64,000 nt of DNA from Longimicrobium sp. (GTDB lineage Bacteria; Gemmatimonadota; Gemmatimonadetes; Longimicrobiales; Longimicrobiaceae). A program made the translations under genes and the position numbers. Location: the NCBI GenBank assembly GCA_036389795.1, contig DASVWD010000086.1, forward strand, positions 1 through 64,000. The letters are read 5' to 3'. Numbering within the stretch: position 1 is the first letter of the stretch; each line of letters opens with the position of its first letter. Below, piece by piece: positions 50,773 through 58,133 of the stretch. The notes beneath the pieces are model-generated. The model was not told where the DNA came from and did not search any database. It worked only from the letters and a program-made list of their open reading frames with translations.

Positions 50773-50915
50773 GGGCGTGTCCCTCCGCTGCGCTCCGGGC
50801 CGGGCTGCGCGCGCCGTAGGGCACGATACGACCGTGCCCCACGGCGCCGGGCCGCGTTCGCGCCAAACCCCCGGCGCGCCCGCGTCCCGGCCCTCCGGGC
50901 GCGCATCCCTCACGC
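50773..50915 (-). repeat. 140-bp dispersed repeat, copy 1
   Basis: On the minus strand it runs from GCGTGAGGGATGCGCGCCCG to GGGACACGCCC. The copy at 57930-58070 on the plus strand is close to 90 percent identical by eye. Both lie in gene-free DNA beside AAGCCTCG hairpins. No long ORF or terminal repeats. Confidence 0.85.
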
Positions 50916-50945
50916 GGGGTTTCGTCGCGCGTGCGCCGCACCGGA

Positions 50946-51012
50946 AAGGCGGCTAAAGCCGCGGCTACAACTACAGAAAGCCTCGCAAACCCCGCGAGGC
51001 TTCAACCGCAAA
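50946..51012 (+). repeat. AAGCCTCG hairpin repeat, copy A
   Basis: GGCTAAAGCCGCGGCTACAA then CTACAGAAAGCCTCG...CGAGGCTTCAACCGC. A stem AAGCCTCG / CGAGGCTT and a smaller GGCT..AGCC stem are visible. Part of the gene-free stretch 50715-51192, which also ends with short AGTGCGAA-type units (near 51170). Confidence 0.8.
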
Positions 51013-51192
51013 CACCTCGCCCCGGCGCCCGGTTTCGTCGCGCCCAGCGCCGAAGTCCCTCCCCGGGCTGTTCTGGGGGAGGGACCGCGCCTCAGGCGCC
51101 AGGGAGAGGGCTCCCACCGTCGCACCGATGCGCTCGAAGCGCACGAATCCTCCCGGACCTCGCAACCAGCACTTCGCACTTCGCACCGCCGT

Positions 51193-52212
51193 TCACCGCT
51201 CCACCGGGAAGTCGTTCCCGCGGCGGCTCCAGTCGGCGAAGGAGGCGTCGTACATCTTCGTCTGGTACCCCAGGTAGCGCGCGACGAAGTAGAGGAAGCT
51301 GGCCTGCACGCCGGTGCGGCAGTACGTCACCACCGTGCTCCCCGTCACGGGGGCCACCGGGGTCGCGGCCCGCCGGCGGTTCCCCTCCAGGCGCGCCCGC
51401 TCGCGCGCCTCCCGCTCGCGCTCGCGCGTCTCCACCACCGCCTCGGCGGGGTGGGTGGCGCCGGCCAGCTTGAACAGCGCCCGCAGCACGTCGCGGCTGC
51501 GCAGCTGGGGGTTCTCGTCGGAGACGATGGTGTTGCGCCAGAACACGTTCTTCGCGCCGGGGATGTGCCCGGGGCGGGTGACGCCGGGCCCCGGCTCGGT
51601 GCCCGTGAACTCGGCGGGCGGCCGCGCGTCCAGGATCAGCACCGTGCTGTCGTTCAGGTGGCTCCGCACCCACTCGGCGTCGGCCAGCACCTCGGGGCGC
51701 GGGCGGGGCGTGAACGAGCCGCGCTGCACCGTGGGCGCCGCCGTCTCCACCTGGTTGCCCGCCTCGCGCCAGGTCTCCAGCCCGCCGTTCAGCAGGGCCA
51801 CGCTCGGGTGGCCCAGGTAGTCCAGGGTGAAGAAGGCGCGCGCCGCCGCCAGCCCGTCCAGGTCGCCGTAGAGCACCACGCGCGAGTCGTCGGAGACGCC
51901 CGCCGCCTCGAACGCCTCCTCGAGCTGCGCCACGGGGGGCAGCTCGTTGGGCACCCCCTCGCGCTCGGTCACCAGCGACGAGAGCGCGACGAAGCGCGCG
52001 CCGGGGATGTGCCCCGCGTCGTAGCTCTGGCGGTCGCGGCCCACGTGCAGCACCACCGTGCCGGGCTCGTTCAGGGTGCGGCTCAGGGTGTTGACGCCCA
52101 CCAGCAGCTCGCCGCGCACGGGGGGCGGGGGCTGCTGGCGCATGTAGCCCGGGATGAGGCAGCCCGACAGCAGGACCGCGAGCGCCGACACGGCGGCGAG
52201 GCTCTTCTTCAT
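51193..52212 (-). CDS. Rhodanese-type sulfurtransferase lipoprotein
   Basis: A 339-residue lipoprotein (MKKSLAAVSALAVLLSGCLIPG; LLSGC lipobox). Two rhodanese domains: the first has DRQSYDAGHIPGARFVALSSL and no active Cys, the second has RPGHIPGAKNVFWRN and the catalytic loop VVTYCRTGVQASF. It should transfer sulfane sulfur, for example from thiosulfate or mercaptopyruvate, in the periplasm. A long Arg/Glu-rich insert (about residues 255-285) lies between the domain-2 strands. It stands alone, flanked by repeats. Confidence 0.9.
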   Translation of the reverse strand: MKKSLAAVSALAVLLSGCLIPGYMRQQPPPPVRGELLVGVNTLSRTLNEPGTVVLHVGRDRQSYDAGHIPGARFVALSSLVTEREGVPNELPPVAQLEEAFEAAGVSDDSRVVLYGDLDGLAAARAFFTLDYLGHPSVALLNGGLETWREAGNQVETAAPTVQRGSFTPRPRPEVLADAEWVRSHLNDSTVLILDARPPAEFTGTEPGPGVTRPGHIPGAKNVFWRNTIVSDENPQLRSRDVLRALFKLAGATHPAEAVVETREREREARERARLEGNRRRAATPVAPVTGSTVVTYCRTGVQASFLYFVARYLGYQTKMYDASFADWSRRGNDFPVER

Positions 52213-52319
52213 TTCCGATCTCCGTGGAAGGTTCTGCTCCGACTATGGAGCCTGGAAGCGCCCGGCGCAACCCGCGGGCCGCCGCGTCCGCATCGCCCGG
52301 CCATGCAGGGGAGGATGAA

Positions 52320-52380
52320 TCGGCGGCTCCAACTACAGAAAGCCTCGCCGACCCCGCGAGGCTTCGACCGCGGAAACAAC
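52320..52380 (+). repeat. AAGCCTCG hairpin repeat, copy B
   Basis: CGGCTCCAACTACAGAAAGC... to CGAGGCTTCGACCGCGG; shares AACTACAGAAAGCCTCG with copy A. It lies in the 301-base gap before the TcmP-like gene. Confidence 0.8.
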
Positions 52381-52513
52381 GCGCCGGGACGGTGCATCGG
52401 GACGGAGGGCCGGGCGGGATCGCGCGGCGTCCTTGATTCGGCTTTCTTTCGGGGCTAATCTTCACCACGCGCGTCCACCCCGTCCCGCTTCCGTGCCCGT
52501 GAGTACGACACCC

Positions 52514-53887
52514 ATGCTCCCCCCTTTCCCCGATGCCGCCCTGCGCGAGGTGCTGGGCGGGTGCGTCGCGGCGTGGGCGCGCGGGGCGGCGGGGGACGGG
52601 GAGGCGCGGCTGCTGTACGTGGACGGCTTCGCGGGGGCGGAGCTGCAGTTCGGGAGCGGGGTGGCGCGCGCGGCGGAGGAGGAGACGCGGGCGGCGGCGG
52701 CGGTGCGCGCGCTCGACTCGGCGGCCGGCGGCGCGCGGGCGAACGCCGTCCTGGTCGAGGAGGACCCGGCGTACGTGCAGCGCGTCTACGCGGACCTGGA
52801 GCGCGTGGCCGGCGGCGAGCGGCTGCGCGCCACGCGCGACTTCGCCTCCCTGGCGGCGGGGGAGGCGGCGCTGGTGGAGGCGGACTTCGCCGCGGTGGCG
52901 GCGGAGGTGGCGCGCTTCGCGGACGGGGCGCGCTCGCTCTTCTGGCTGGCGCCGCCCTCGGCGCGCAAGCTCCCCTGGGAGGTGCTCCGCCCGCTGGTGC
53001 AGCGCCCGGGCGCGGACGTGCTGCTGCGCCTGCCCGCCGCGGACTTCGAGAAGCAGTCGCGCCACGACAGCCCCGTGGCGGACCTGCCGGGCTTCGTGCG
53101 CCGCATCGTCGAGGGGTGCTCGGCCATGCTCGGCGACGCGAAGCACGAGTGGCTCCCGGCCTGGCGCGCGGCGGCCCGGGCCGGCGGCGTCGCGGCGGCG
53201 CTCGGCGGCGTGCTCGGCCGCTTCCGCCGGCTGCTGGAGGCCGCGGCGCCCGGCCGCATCGTGAGGTCGGAGGTGCTGGAGGCGGACGGGGCGGCCGCCC
53301 ACCTCTTCCTGGTCACCTCGGACTCCGCCTTCGCGCTCGCCTTCGAGGCGGCGGCGCGGGGGGAGACCGTCCCCGCCGTCGCCGCCGAATCCGTCCCCCC
53401 AGCGGAGCCCGTCCCGCCGGCGGAGGCCGAAGCGCCGGCGGCGGAGGAGCCGCAGCCGGTCTTCGCGCCTGCGGAGTCGGTGGAATCGGCGGAGACGGGG
53501 GAATCGGCGAAGATCGCGAGGACCGCGGGGGATTCGCGGGACGCGGGAGATGCGGTCCTCGACCTGTTCCCCGAGATGCTGCCGGCGGGGGAGGAGGAGG
53601 CGCCGGCGGGGATCGACCTGGGCGCGCTGGGGGAGTCGCTGGCGGGGCGCTACGCGGGGCGGGCGGTGGCATGGCGCGAGGTGCTGGGCGAGCTGGCCGC
53701 CTCCGGCGCGAGCGCGGGCGAGGCGAAGCGCATCCTGGCCGCGCTCAAGCGGAGCGGCCGGGCCGTCTACGGCAACCTGAAGGACGAGGGCGACGAGATC
53801 GACTTCCCCAGCGAGCCCGTGGCGCCCCCACCGCGCAAGCGCAAGCGCGCGGCCGGCGACGCGGGGCTGTTCGGGGCGGACGAGTAG
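52514..53887 (+). CDS. TcmP-like (three-Cys-motif partner) protein
   Basis: A 457-residue protein. LLYVDGFAGAELQFGSGVARAAEEETRAAAAVRAL near residue 25 matches the FAGxG motif of three-Cys-motif partner proteins, which have a methyltransferase-like fold. No gene for the matching three-Cys phage-type protein is nearby. Residues 275-365 are a low-complexity Ala/Glu/Pro-rich linker. A helical C-terminal region (LAGRYAGRAVAWREVLGELAASGASAGEAKRIL) may bind nucleic acid. The start is uncertain: the ATG at MLPPFPD is used, but a GTG or TTG further upstream is in frame. Confidence 0.65.
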   Translation: MLPPFPDAALREVLGGCVAAWARGAAGDGEARLLYVDGFAGAELQFGSGVARAAEEETRAAAAVRALDSAAGGARANAVLVEEDPAYVQRVYADLERVAGGERLRATRDFASLAAGEAALVEADFAAVAAEVARFADGARSLFWLAPPSARKLPWEVLRPLVQRPGADVLLRLPAADFEKQSRHDSPVADLPGFVRRIVEGCSAMLGDAKHEWLPAWRAAARAGGVAAALGGVLGRFRRLLEAAAPGRIVRSEVLEADGAAAHLFLVTSDSAFALAFEAAARGETVPAVAAESVPPAEPVPPAEAEAPAAEEPQPVFAPAESVESAETGESAKIARTAGDSRDAGDAVLDLFPEMLPAGEEEAPAGIDLGALGESLAGRYAGRAVAWREVLGELAASGASAGEAKRILAALKRSGRAVYGNLKDEGDEIDFPSEPVAPPPRKRKRAAGDAGLFGADE

Positions 53888-53904
53888 GGGCGAGGCATGC
53901 CTCG
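53885..53904. repeat. TAGGGGCGAGGCATGCCTCG palindrome
   Basis: These 20 bases also occur at the end of the gene at 57.8 kb. In both places TAG is the stop codon of the upstream gene and CGAGGCATGCCTCG is a perfect palindrome. At this site no far end of the element is visible. Confidence 0.75.
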
Positions 53905-54045
53905 CGCGGGGGCCCTCTCCCCCGCGCGACCCCGGTCGTTCGTTCCTCACGACCAGGGGCCGCGCTCCCCTCTCCCAGACTGCGGGAGAGGGGAAACACC
54001 TCGGCGCTTCGCGCGACGAAATCGACTGCGGAGAAAAGAGGGGTT

Positions 54046-54113
54046 GCGCGGTTGAAGCCTCGCGGGGTCTGCGAGGCTTTCTGCAGTTGTTGCCGCGGCC
54101 TTTGCAACGCCGC
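54046..54113 (-). repeat. AAGCCTCG hairpin repeat, copy C
   Basis: On the minus strand: GGCCGCGGCAACAACTGCAG then AAAGCCTCG...CGAGGCTTCAACCGCGC. Same design as copies A, B and D. Between the TcmP-like gene and the Gly-rich gene (53888-54185). Confidence 0.8.
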
Positions 54114-54185
54114 TCGTGGAACGAGCGAGGGCGGGCGCCCCGGATCCAGGACGCCCGCCTCTGGCCATCGGCTGCCGGAGCCCGA

Positions 54186-54878
54186 TCAGTAGGGCTCGTA
54201 GCCGTGGCCGCCCGACGAGCCGTGGCCGTAGCCGCGGAAGTGCCGGCCGGGCTCCACCCCGCCGCCGCGGGCGTTGCGGAACAGGTCGCCGCCGTAGCCG
54301 CCGCGGTTGTAGTCGCCCCAGTCGTTGCCGGAGCCGTAGCCGCCGGTGGCGCCGTAGGTGCCGCCGCGGGTGTAGCCGGCTCCGCCGCCCATGTACCCGC
54401 CGCCGCCCATCCGCTCGCCCGTGCCGCCGCGGAAGCCGGTGTTCCCGTAGCCGCCCATGCCGCCGGCCATCCCGCGGCCCGAGTAGCCGTGGGTGCCGTA
54501 GCCGCCCGACATCCCGCCCTGCATGCCGCCGCGGCCCATGTCGTAGTCGTGGCCGTACCCGCGGTAGCCGCCGCCCCAGTCCTCGCCGCCGCCCCAGTCG
54601 TCGCGGGTGTCGCGTTCGCTCCAGTCGCCGCCGCGGCTCCAGCGCGAGCCGCCGCTCCACCCCGGGCTCTCGCGGCCGCCGTAGTCGCCGCGGTCCCAGC
54701 CGGTGCGGCCGCTCCAGCTGCCGCCGCGGTCCCAGTCGCGGTCCATGCTCCCGCCGCGGCCGCCCTCCCAGCCGTAGTCGCGGTCGTAGTCGCGGCCGCC
54801 GCCGAACCAGCCGCGCACGGTGTCGCCCGCGCGCTCCAGGAAGTTGCGGTCGTCGTAGTCGCGTCCGTAGCCTCGCAT
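54186..54878 (-). CDS. Gly/Tyr/Arg/Asp-rich low-complexity protein
   Basis: A 230-residue protein, mostly Gly, Tyr, Arg, Asp, Ser and Trp. The N-terminus MRGYGRDYDDRNFLERAGDTVRGWFGGG includes a short amphipathic segment (NFLERAGDTVRGWFG) also met in envelope-stress proteins. The rest has RGG, GGYG and DYDRDYG repeats without a fold. The composition recalls phase-separating RNA-binding proteins, but no RNA-binding domain is seen. It is real by codon position bias (strong third-base GC). Role unknown. Confidence 0.7.
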   Translation of the reverse strand: MRGYGRDYDDRNFLERAGDTVRGWFGGGRDYDRDYGWEGGRGGSMDRDWDRGGSWSGRTGWDRGDYGGRESPGWSGGSRWSRGGDWSERDTRDDWGGGEDWGGGYRGYGHDYDMGRGGMQGGMSGGYGTHGYSGRGMAGGMGGYGNTGFRGGTGERMGGGGYMGGGAGYTRGGTYGATGGYGSGNDWGDYNRGGYGGDLFRNARGGGVEPGRHFRGYGHGSSGGHGYEPY

Positions 54879-55221
54879 TTCTTCCCTCCTTGCCTGCGTT
54901 CCGGACTGGATGGCGGCCCCGTTTCCGGGCCGCCCGCCTCACCCCTTTCTCCACAGGGCGGGAGCCGGTGACGGCTGCAAGTCACGGGCCGTTCCGCGCG
55001 GGCCGAAACCATTGTCCGGGCGCAAGATAGCGTGCTTTCGACCCCTTCTGCGACGGCTCTCGGGAGCAGGGGTTTCGCGTGCCGCGGGCCGGCGCGAGGG
55101 CCCCCGGCACCCGCCGCGTTTGACGCGGGCTCCGCGAGACGTGTATGCTTCGGAGACTCGCGCACTTGCACCTTCCGCCGGCGCCTTCCGCCGGCCCTTT
55201 CTCCAGGCGGCGGGCGTCCGG
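54879..55221. other. Intergenic region
   Basis: A 343-base gap between divergent genes, so promoters for the Gly-rich gene and the GMC gene should be here. AGGAGGGAAG precedes the Gly-rich gene start. I see no other supported feature. Confidence 0.4.
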
Positions 55222-57360
55222 ATGACCCTCACCTCCGCGCAGCTCACCACGCTCGAGGCGCTCTGCCGGCGGATGGTCCCCCTGCCGGACGAGCCGGACC
55301 CCTCGGCCGCCGCGCTCGCCCGCGCGGTGGAGGCGCGCCTGGCCGGGATGGACCCGGAGCAGGGGCGGCTGGTCGCGCGGCTCCTCGCCGCGCTCGACCA
55401 CCCGGCCACGGCCGCGCTCACCTGCGGCGTGCCGGTCCGCTTCACCCGCATGGCGGCGGCGCGGCAGGACGCGTGGCTGCGCGGCTGGGAGACGAGCCGC
55501 GTCCCCGCACGGCGCACGGTGTTCCAGGCGCTGCGCCGGCTGGTGCTCTCCACCCACTACGCCCGCCCCGCGGCGTTCCCGCGCATGGGCTACCTGGGCC
55601 CGCTGCACGAGCGCGGGCCCGCCTTCCCCTGGGAGGGCCCGCTCCCCGGCACGGCGGCGGACGACGAGCCCGTCGCGCGCGAGAGACCCGAGGGCCCGCG
55701 CGTGCCGCGCATCGCCCCGCCGCGGCTGGACCCGGTGGCGGACCCCTGGGCGCGCGGAATGACGGAGGGCGCGCGGCTCCCGGCGGACACGCGCGTGCGG
55801 GCGGACGTCTGCGTGGTGGGCACCGGCGCGGGGGGCGCGGTGGCGGCGGCGCGGCTGGCCGAGGCGGGGTACGAGGTGGTGGTGCTGGAGGAGGGCGGCT
55901 TCTGGCGCGGCGAGGACTTCACCGAGCGCGAGGCCGAGATGACGCCCCTCCTCTACGCCGACGGCGGCGCCCGCGCCACGGACGACCTGGCGGTGCCGAT
56001 GCTCCAGGGGCGCGGGGTGGGCGGGGGGACCACGGTCAACTGGTTGATCATGCTCCGCACGCCCGGGTGGGTGCTGGAGGAGTGGGCGGCGGAGCACGGG
56101 CTGGCCGGCATGTCGGCGGCGGAGCTGGCGCCGGAGTTCGAGCGGGTGGAGGAGGAGACGCACACCCGCGCGGTGCCGGACGACGCGCACAACCCGCCCA
56201 ACCGGGCGCTGCTGGACGGCGCGCGGGCGCTGGGGTGGAGCGCGCGCGCCGTGCGGATCAACGCGAAGGGGTGCGTGCGCTCGGGCTTCTGCGGGCTGGG
56301 GTGCCGCTACGACGCCAGGCAGGGGACGGCGGCCGTGCACGTCCCCGCGGCGCTGGCGGCGGGGGCGCGGCTCTTCACTGACGCGCGGGCGGAGCGGGTG
56401 GAGGTGGCGGAGGCCGGCGGGCGGGCGCCGCTCAAGCGCGTCCACGCCGCGGTGCTGGACCGGGCGACGGGGCGGCCGCGCGGGGGGCTGGTGGTCGAGG
56501 CGCCGGTCGTCATCCTGGCCGCGGGGGCGGTGGGGACGCCCGCGCTCCTGCAGCGCTCGGGGCTGGGGGGCGGGGGCGTGGGGCGCTTCCTGCGGCTGCA
56601 CCCGACGACCGTGGTGGCCGGGCGCTACGAGCGGGAGATGTACTGCGCGGGCGGCGTCTCGCTCTCGGCCGTCTGCGACGAGTTCCTGCGCACGGGGGGC
56701 GACGCGTACGGCTTCTGGATCGAGTGCCCGCCGTTCTACCCGGCGCTGGCGGCGGTGGCGCTCCCCGGCTTCGGGGCGCCGCACGCGGAGCTGATGGGGC
56801 ACTTCCGGCAGACGGCGCCCTTCATCGTGCTGGCGCGCGACGGGGCGGACCGGGCGCGGTCGAACGGCGAGGTGGCGGTCAACCGCCGCGGTAGCGTGCG
56901 CATCCGCTACCGGCTGGGGCCGCGCGAGCGCGAGCTGCTCCGGCGGGGGATGAAGGCGGCGGCACGCATCCACTTCGCGGCCGGGGCGGCGGAGGCCACG
57001 ACGGTGCACGTGGACCCGTGCCGGATGACTTCTCCCGCGGAGTTGGCGGGGATCGACCGGCGGCCGGTGGGGCCCAACCAGCTCGGCGTCCTCTCGGCGC
57101 ACGTGAACGGTACCTGCCGCCTGGGGACCGATCCGGCGACCAGCGGGTGCACGCCGGACGGGGAGCGCCACGGGGTGCCGGGGCTCTACGTGGTGGACGG
57201 GTCGATCCTGCCCACGGCGCCGGGGGTGAACCCGCAGGAGACGATCATGGCGCTGGCCTCGGTGCTGGCGGCGCGGATCTCGGCGCGGCACCCGGCCGGG
57301 AGGATGGGGAGCGCGGGGACGTTGGCGGCCACGGGGCAGGCTCGGGTCGAAGGCGGCTGA
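55222..57360 (+). CDS. GMC oxidoreductase with fused subunit-3-like domain
   Basis: A 712-residue protein. Residues 1-150 resemble the gluconate 2-dehydrogenase subunit 3 domain (LTSAQLTTLEALCRRMVPL...RLVARLLAALDHP). The rest is a GMC flavoenzyme: Rossmann motif VCVVGTGAGGAVAAARLAEAGYEVVVLEEGG near residue 200, GRGVGGGTTVNW, a Cys-rich CVRSGFCGLGCRYDARQGT, and the C-terminal NGTCRLGTDPATSG...VPGLYVVDGSILPTAPGVNPQETIMALA. The layout matches long-chain alcohol oxidases and cholesterol-oxidase-like enzymes. The fused domain mirrors the split subunit-3/GMC pair at 20.1-22.4 kb. Confidence 0.9.
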   Translation: MTLTSAQLTTLEALCRRMVPLPDEPDPSAAALARAVEARLAGMDPEQGRLVARLLAALDHPATAALTCGVPVRFTRMAAARQDAWLRGWETSRVPARRTVFQALRRLVLSTHYARPAAFPRMGYLGPLHERGPAFPWEGPLPGTAADDEPVARERPEGPRVPRIAPPRLDPVADPWARGMTEGARLPADTRVRADVCVVGTGAGGAVAAARLAEAGYEVVVLEEGGFWRGEDFTEREAEMTPLLYADGGARATDDLAVPMLQGRGVGGGTTVNWLIMLRTPGWVLEEWAAEHGLAGMSAAELAPEFERVEEETHTRAVPDDAHNPPNRALLDGARALGWSARAVRINAKGCVRSGFCGLGCRYDARQGTAAVHVPAALAAGARLFTDARAERVEVAEAGGRAPLKRVHAAVLDRATGRPRGGLVVEAPVVILAAGAVGTPALLQRSGLGGGGVGRFLRLHPTTVVAGRYEREMYCAGGVSLSAVCDEFLRTGGDAYGFWIECPPFYPALAAVALPGFGAPHAELMGHFRQTAPFIVLARDGADRARSNGEVAVNRRGSVRIRYRLGPRERELLRRGMKAAARIHFAAGAAEATTVHVDPCRMTSPAELAGIDRRPVGPNQLGVLSAHVNGTCRLGTDPATSGCTPDGERHGVPGLYVVDGSILPTAPGVNPQETIMALASVLAARISARHPAGRMGSAGTLAATGQARVEGG

Positions 57361-57440
57361 AGCCGCGGCTACGACTACAGAAAGCCTCGCCAGTGAACGT
57401 CGGTGCGGACGCGGGTTCGGTGCGTGCGAGGCTTCAACTG
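57351..57440 (+). repeat. AAGCCTCG hairpin repeat, copy D
   Basis: AGGCGGCTGAAGCCGCGGCT then ACGACTACAGAAAGCCTCG...CGAGGCTTCAACTGCAA, with a longer loop than the other copies. It begins inside the last codons of the GMC gene, including its TGA. Confidence 0.8.
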
Positions 57441-57476
57441 CAATGGCAACAGCAACTTCGACGGCTAACGCCAGGG

Positions 57477-57806
57477 ATGACGGTCTACCGGCTGAAGTTC
57501 ATGTTCGACGCGGGGTCGGGGATCTGCCTGTGGGCGGCGAACGAGGCGGCGCACGGGCGCTTCGGCTACCCCGTGGACGCGGACGCGCTGCCGCTGTCGG
57601 AGGGGCTCAGCGCGCGGGTGCAGGCGCTGCTGGAGTGGTACGACCGGAGCATCGACTGGAACGACCCCGGCGGCCCCTCGCCGTGGGACGCGGCGGAGCA
57701 GGCGCGCTTCGACGCGGAGGCGCGGGCGGTGCTGGCGGCGCTGCGCGAGGAGCTGGGGGCGGAGTTCGAGGTGGAGGACCGGGCGGGTGAGGACGGGGAA
57801 TCGTAG
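57477..57806 (+). CDS. Conserved hypothetical protein
   Basis: A 109-residue acidic cytoplasmic-looking protein: MTVYRLKFMFDAGSGICLWAANEAAHGRFGYPVDADALPLSEGLSARVQALLEWYDRSIDWNDPGGPSPW, then a helical acidic tail. It looks like a family of small proteins with conserved FMFDxGSGxCLW and FGYPVD stretches, but I cannot name it. Its stop codon lies inside a short inverted-repeat element, so the original C-terminus may have been different. Confidence 0.7.
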   Translation: MTVYRLKFMFDAGSGICLWAANEAAHGRFGYPVDADALPLSEGLSARVQALLEWYDRSIDWNDPGGPSPWDAAEQARFDAEARAVLAALREELGAEFEVEDRAGEDGES

Positions 57807-57904
57807 GGGCGAGGCATGCCTCGACCGGCGATGCAGGCGCATGCGCGAAAGGCGGCTTCTTGCGCCGATGCCGCCTGGGCTCGGACTCGCAGGCTCGCCC
57901 CTAC
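57803..57904. mobile_element. MITE-like 102-bp element with 11-base terminal inverted repeats
   Basis: GTAGGGGCGAG at the left and its exact complement CTCGCCCCTAC at the right, with an internal CGAGGCATGCCTCG palindrome. The TAG in the left end is the stop codon of the upstream gene. Two such ends in 102 bases and a related 20-base piece at 53.9 kb suggest a small non-coding mobile element. No flanking target duplication was obvious. Confidence 0.65.
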
Positions 57905-57929
57905 GAAATTCGTCGCCCGGACGAGACCT

Positions 57930-58070
57930 GCGTGAGGGATGCGCGCCCGGAGGGCCGGGACACGGGCGCCACGGGGTTTGTGGCGAACGTGGCCCGGCGC
58001 CGTTGGGCACAGTCGTATCGTGCCCTACGGCGCGCGCAGCCCGGCCCGGAGCGCAGCGGAGGGACACGCC
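57930..58070 (+). repeat. 140-bp dispersed repeat, copy 2
   Basis: Near-identical to the minus-strand copy at 50773-50915, from GCGTGAGGGATGCGCGCCCG to GGGACACGCCC. It follows the MITE-like element by 25 bases. Confidence 0.85.
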
Positions 58071-58079
58071 CGAGACCGC

Positions 58080-58112
58080 AGTGCGAAGTGCTGAGTGCGA
58101 AGTGCGAAGTGC
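58080..58112. repeat. AGTGCGAA-type tandem units
   Basis: AGTGCGAAGTGCTGAGTGCG and further AAGTGCGAAGTGCC units, directly after the 140-bp repeat and 22 bases before the ALDH start. Confidence 0.75.
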
Positions 58113-58133
58113 CAAACGGAAAGGTCGGGGCGA

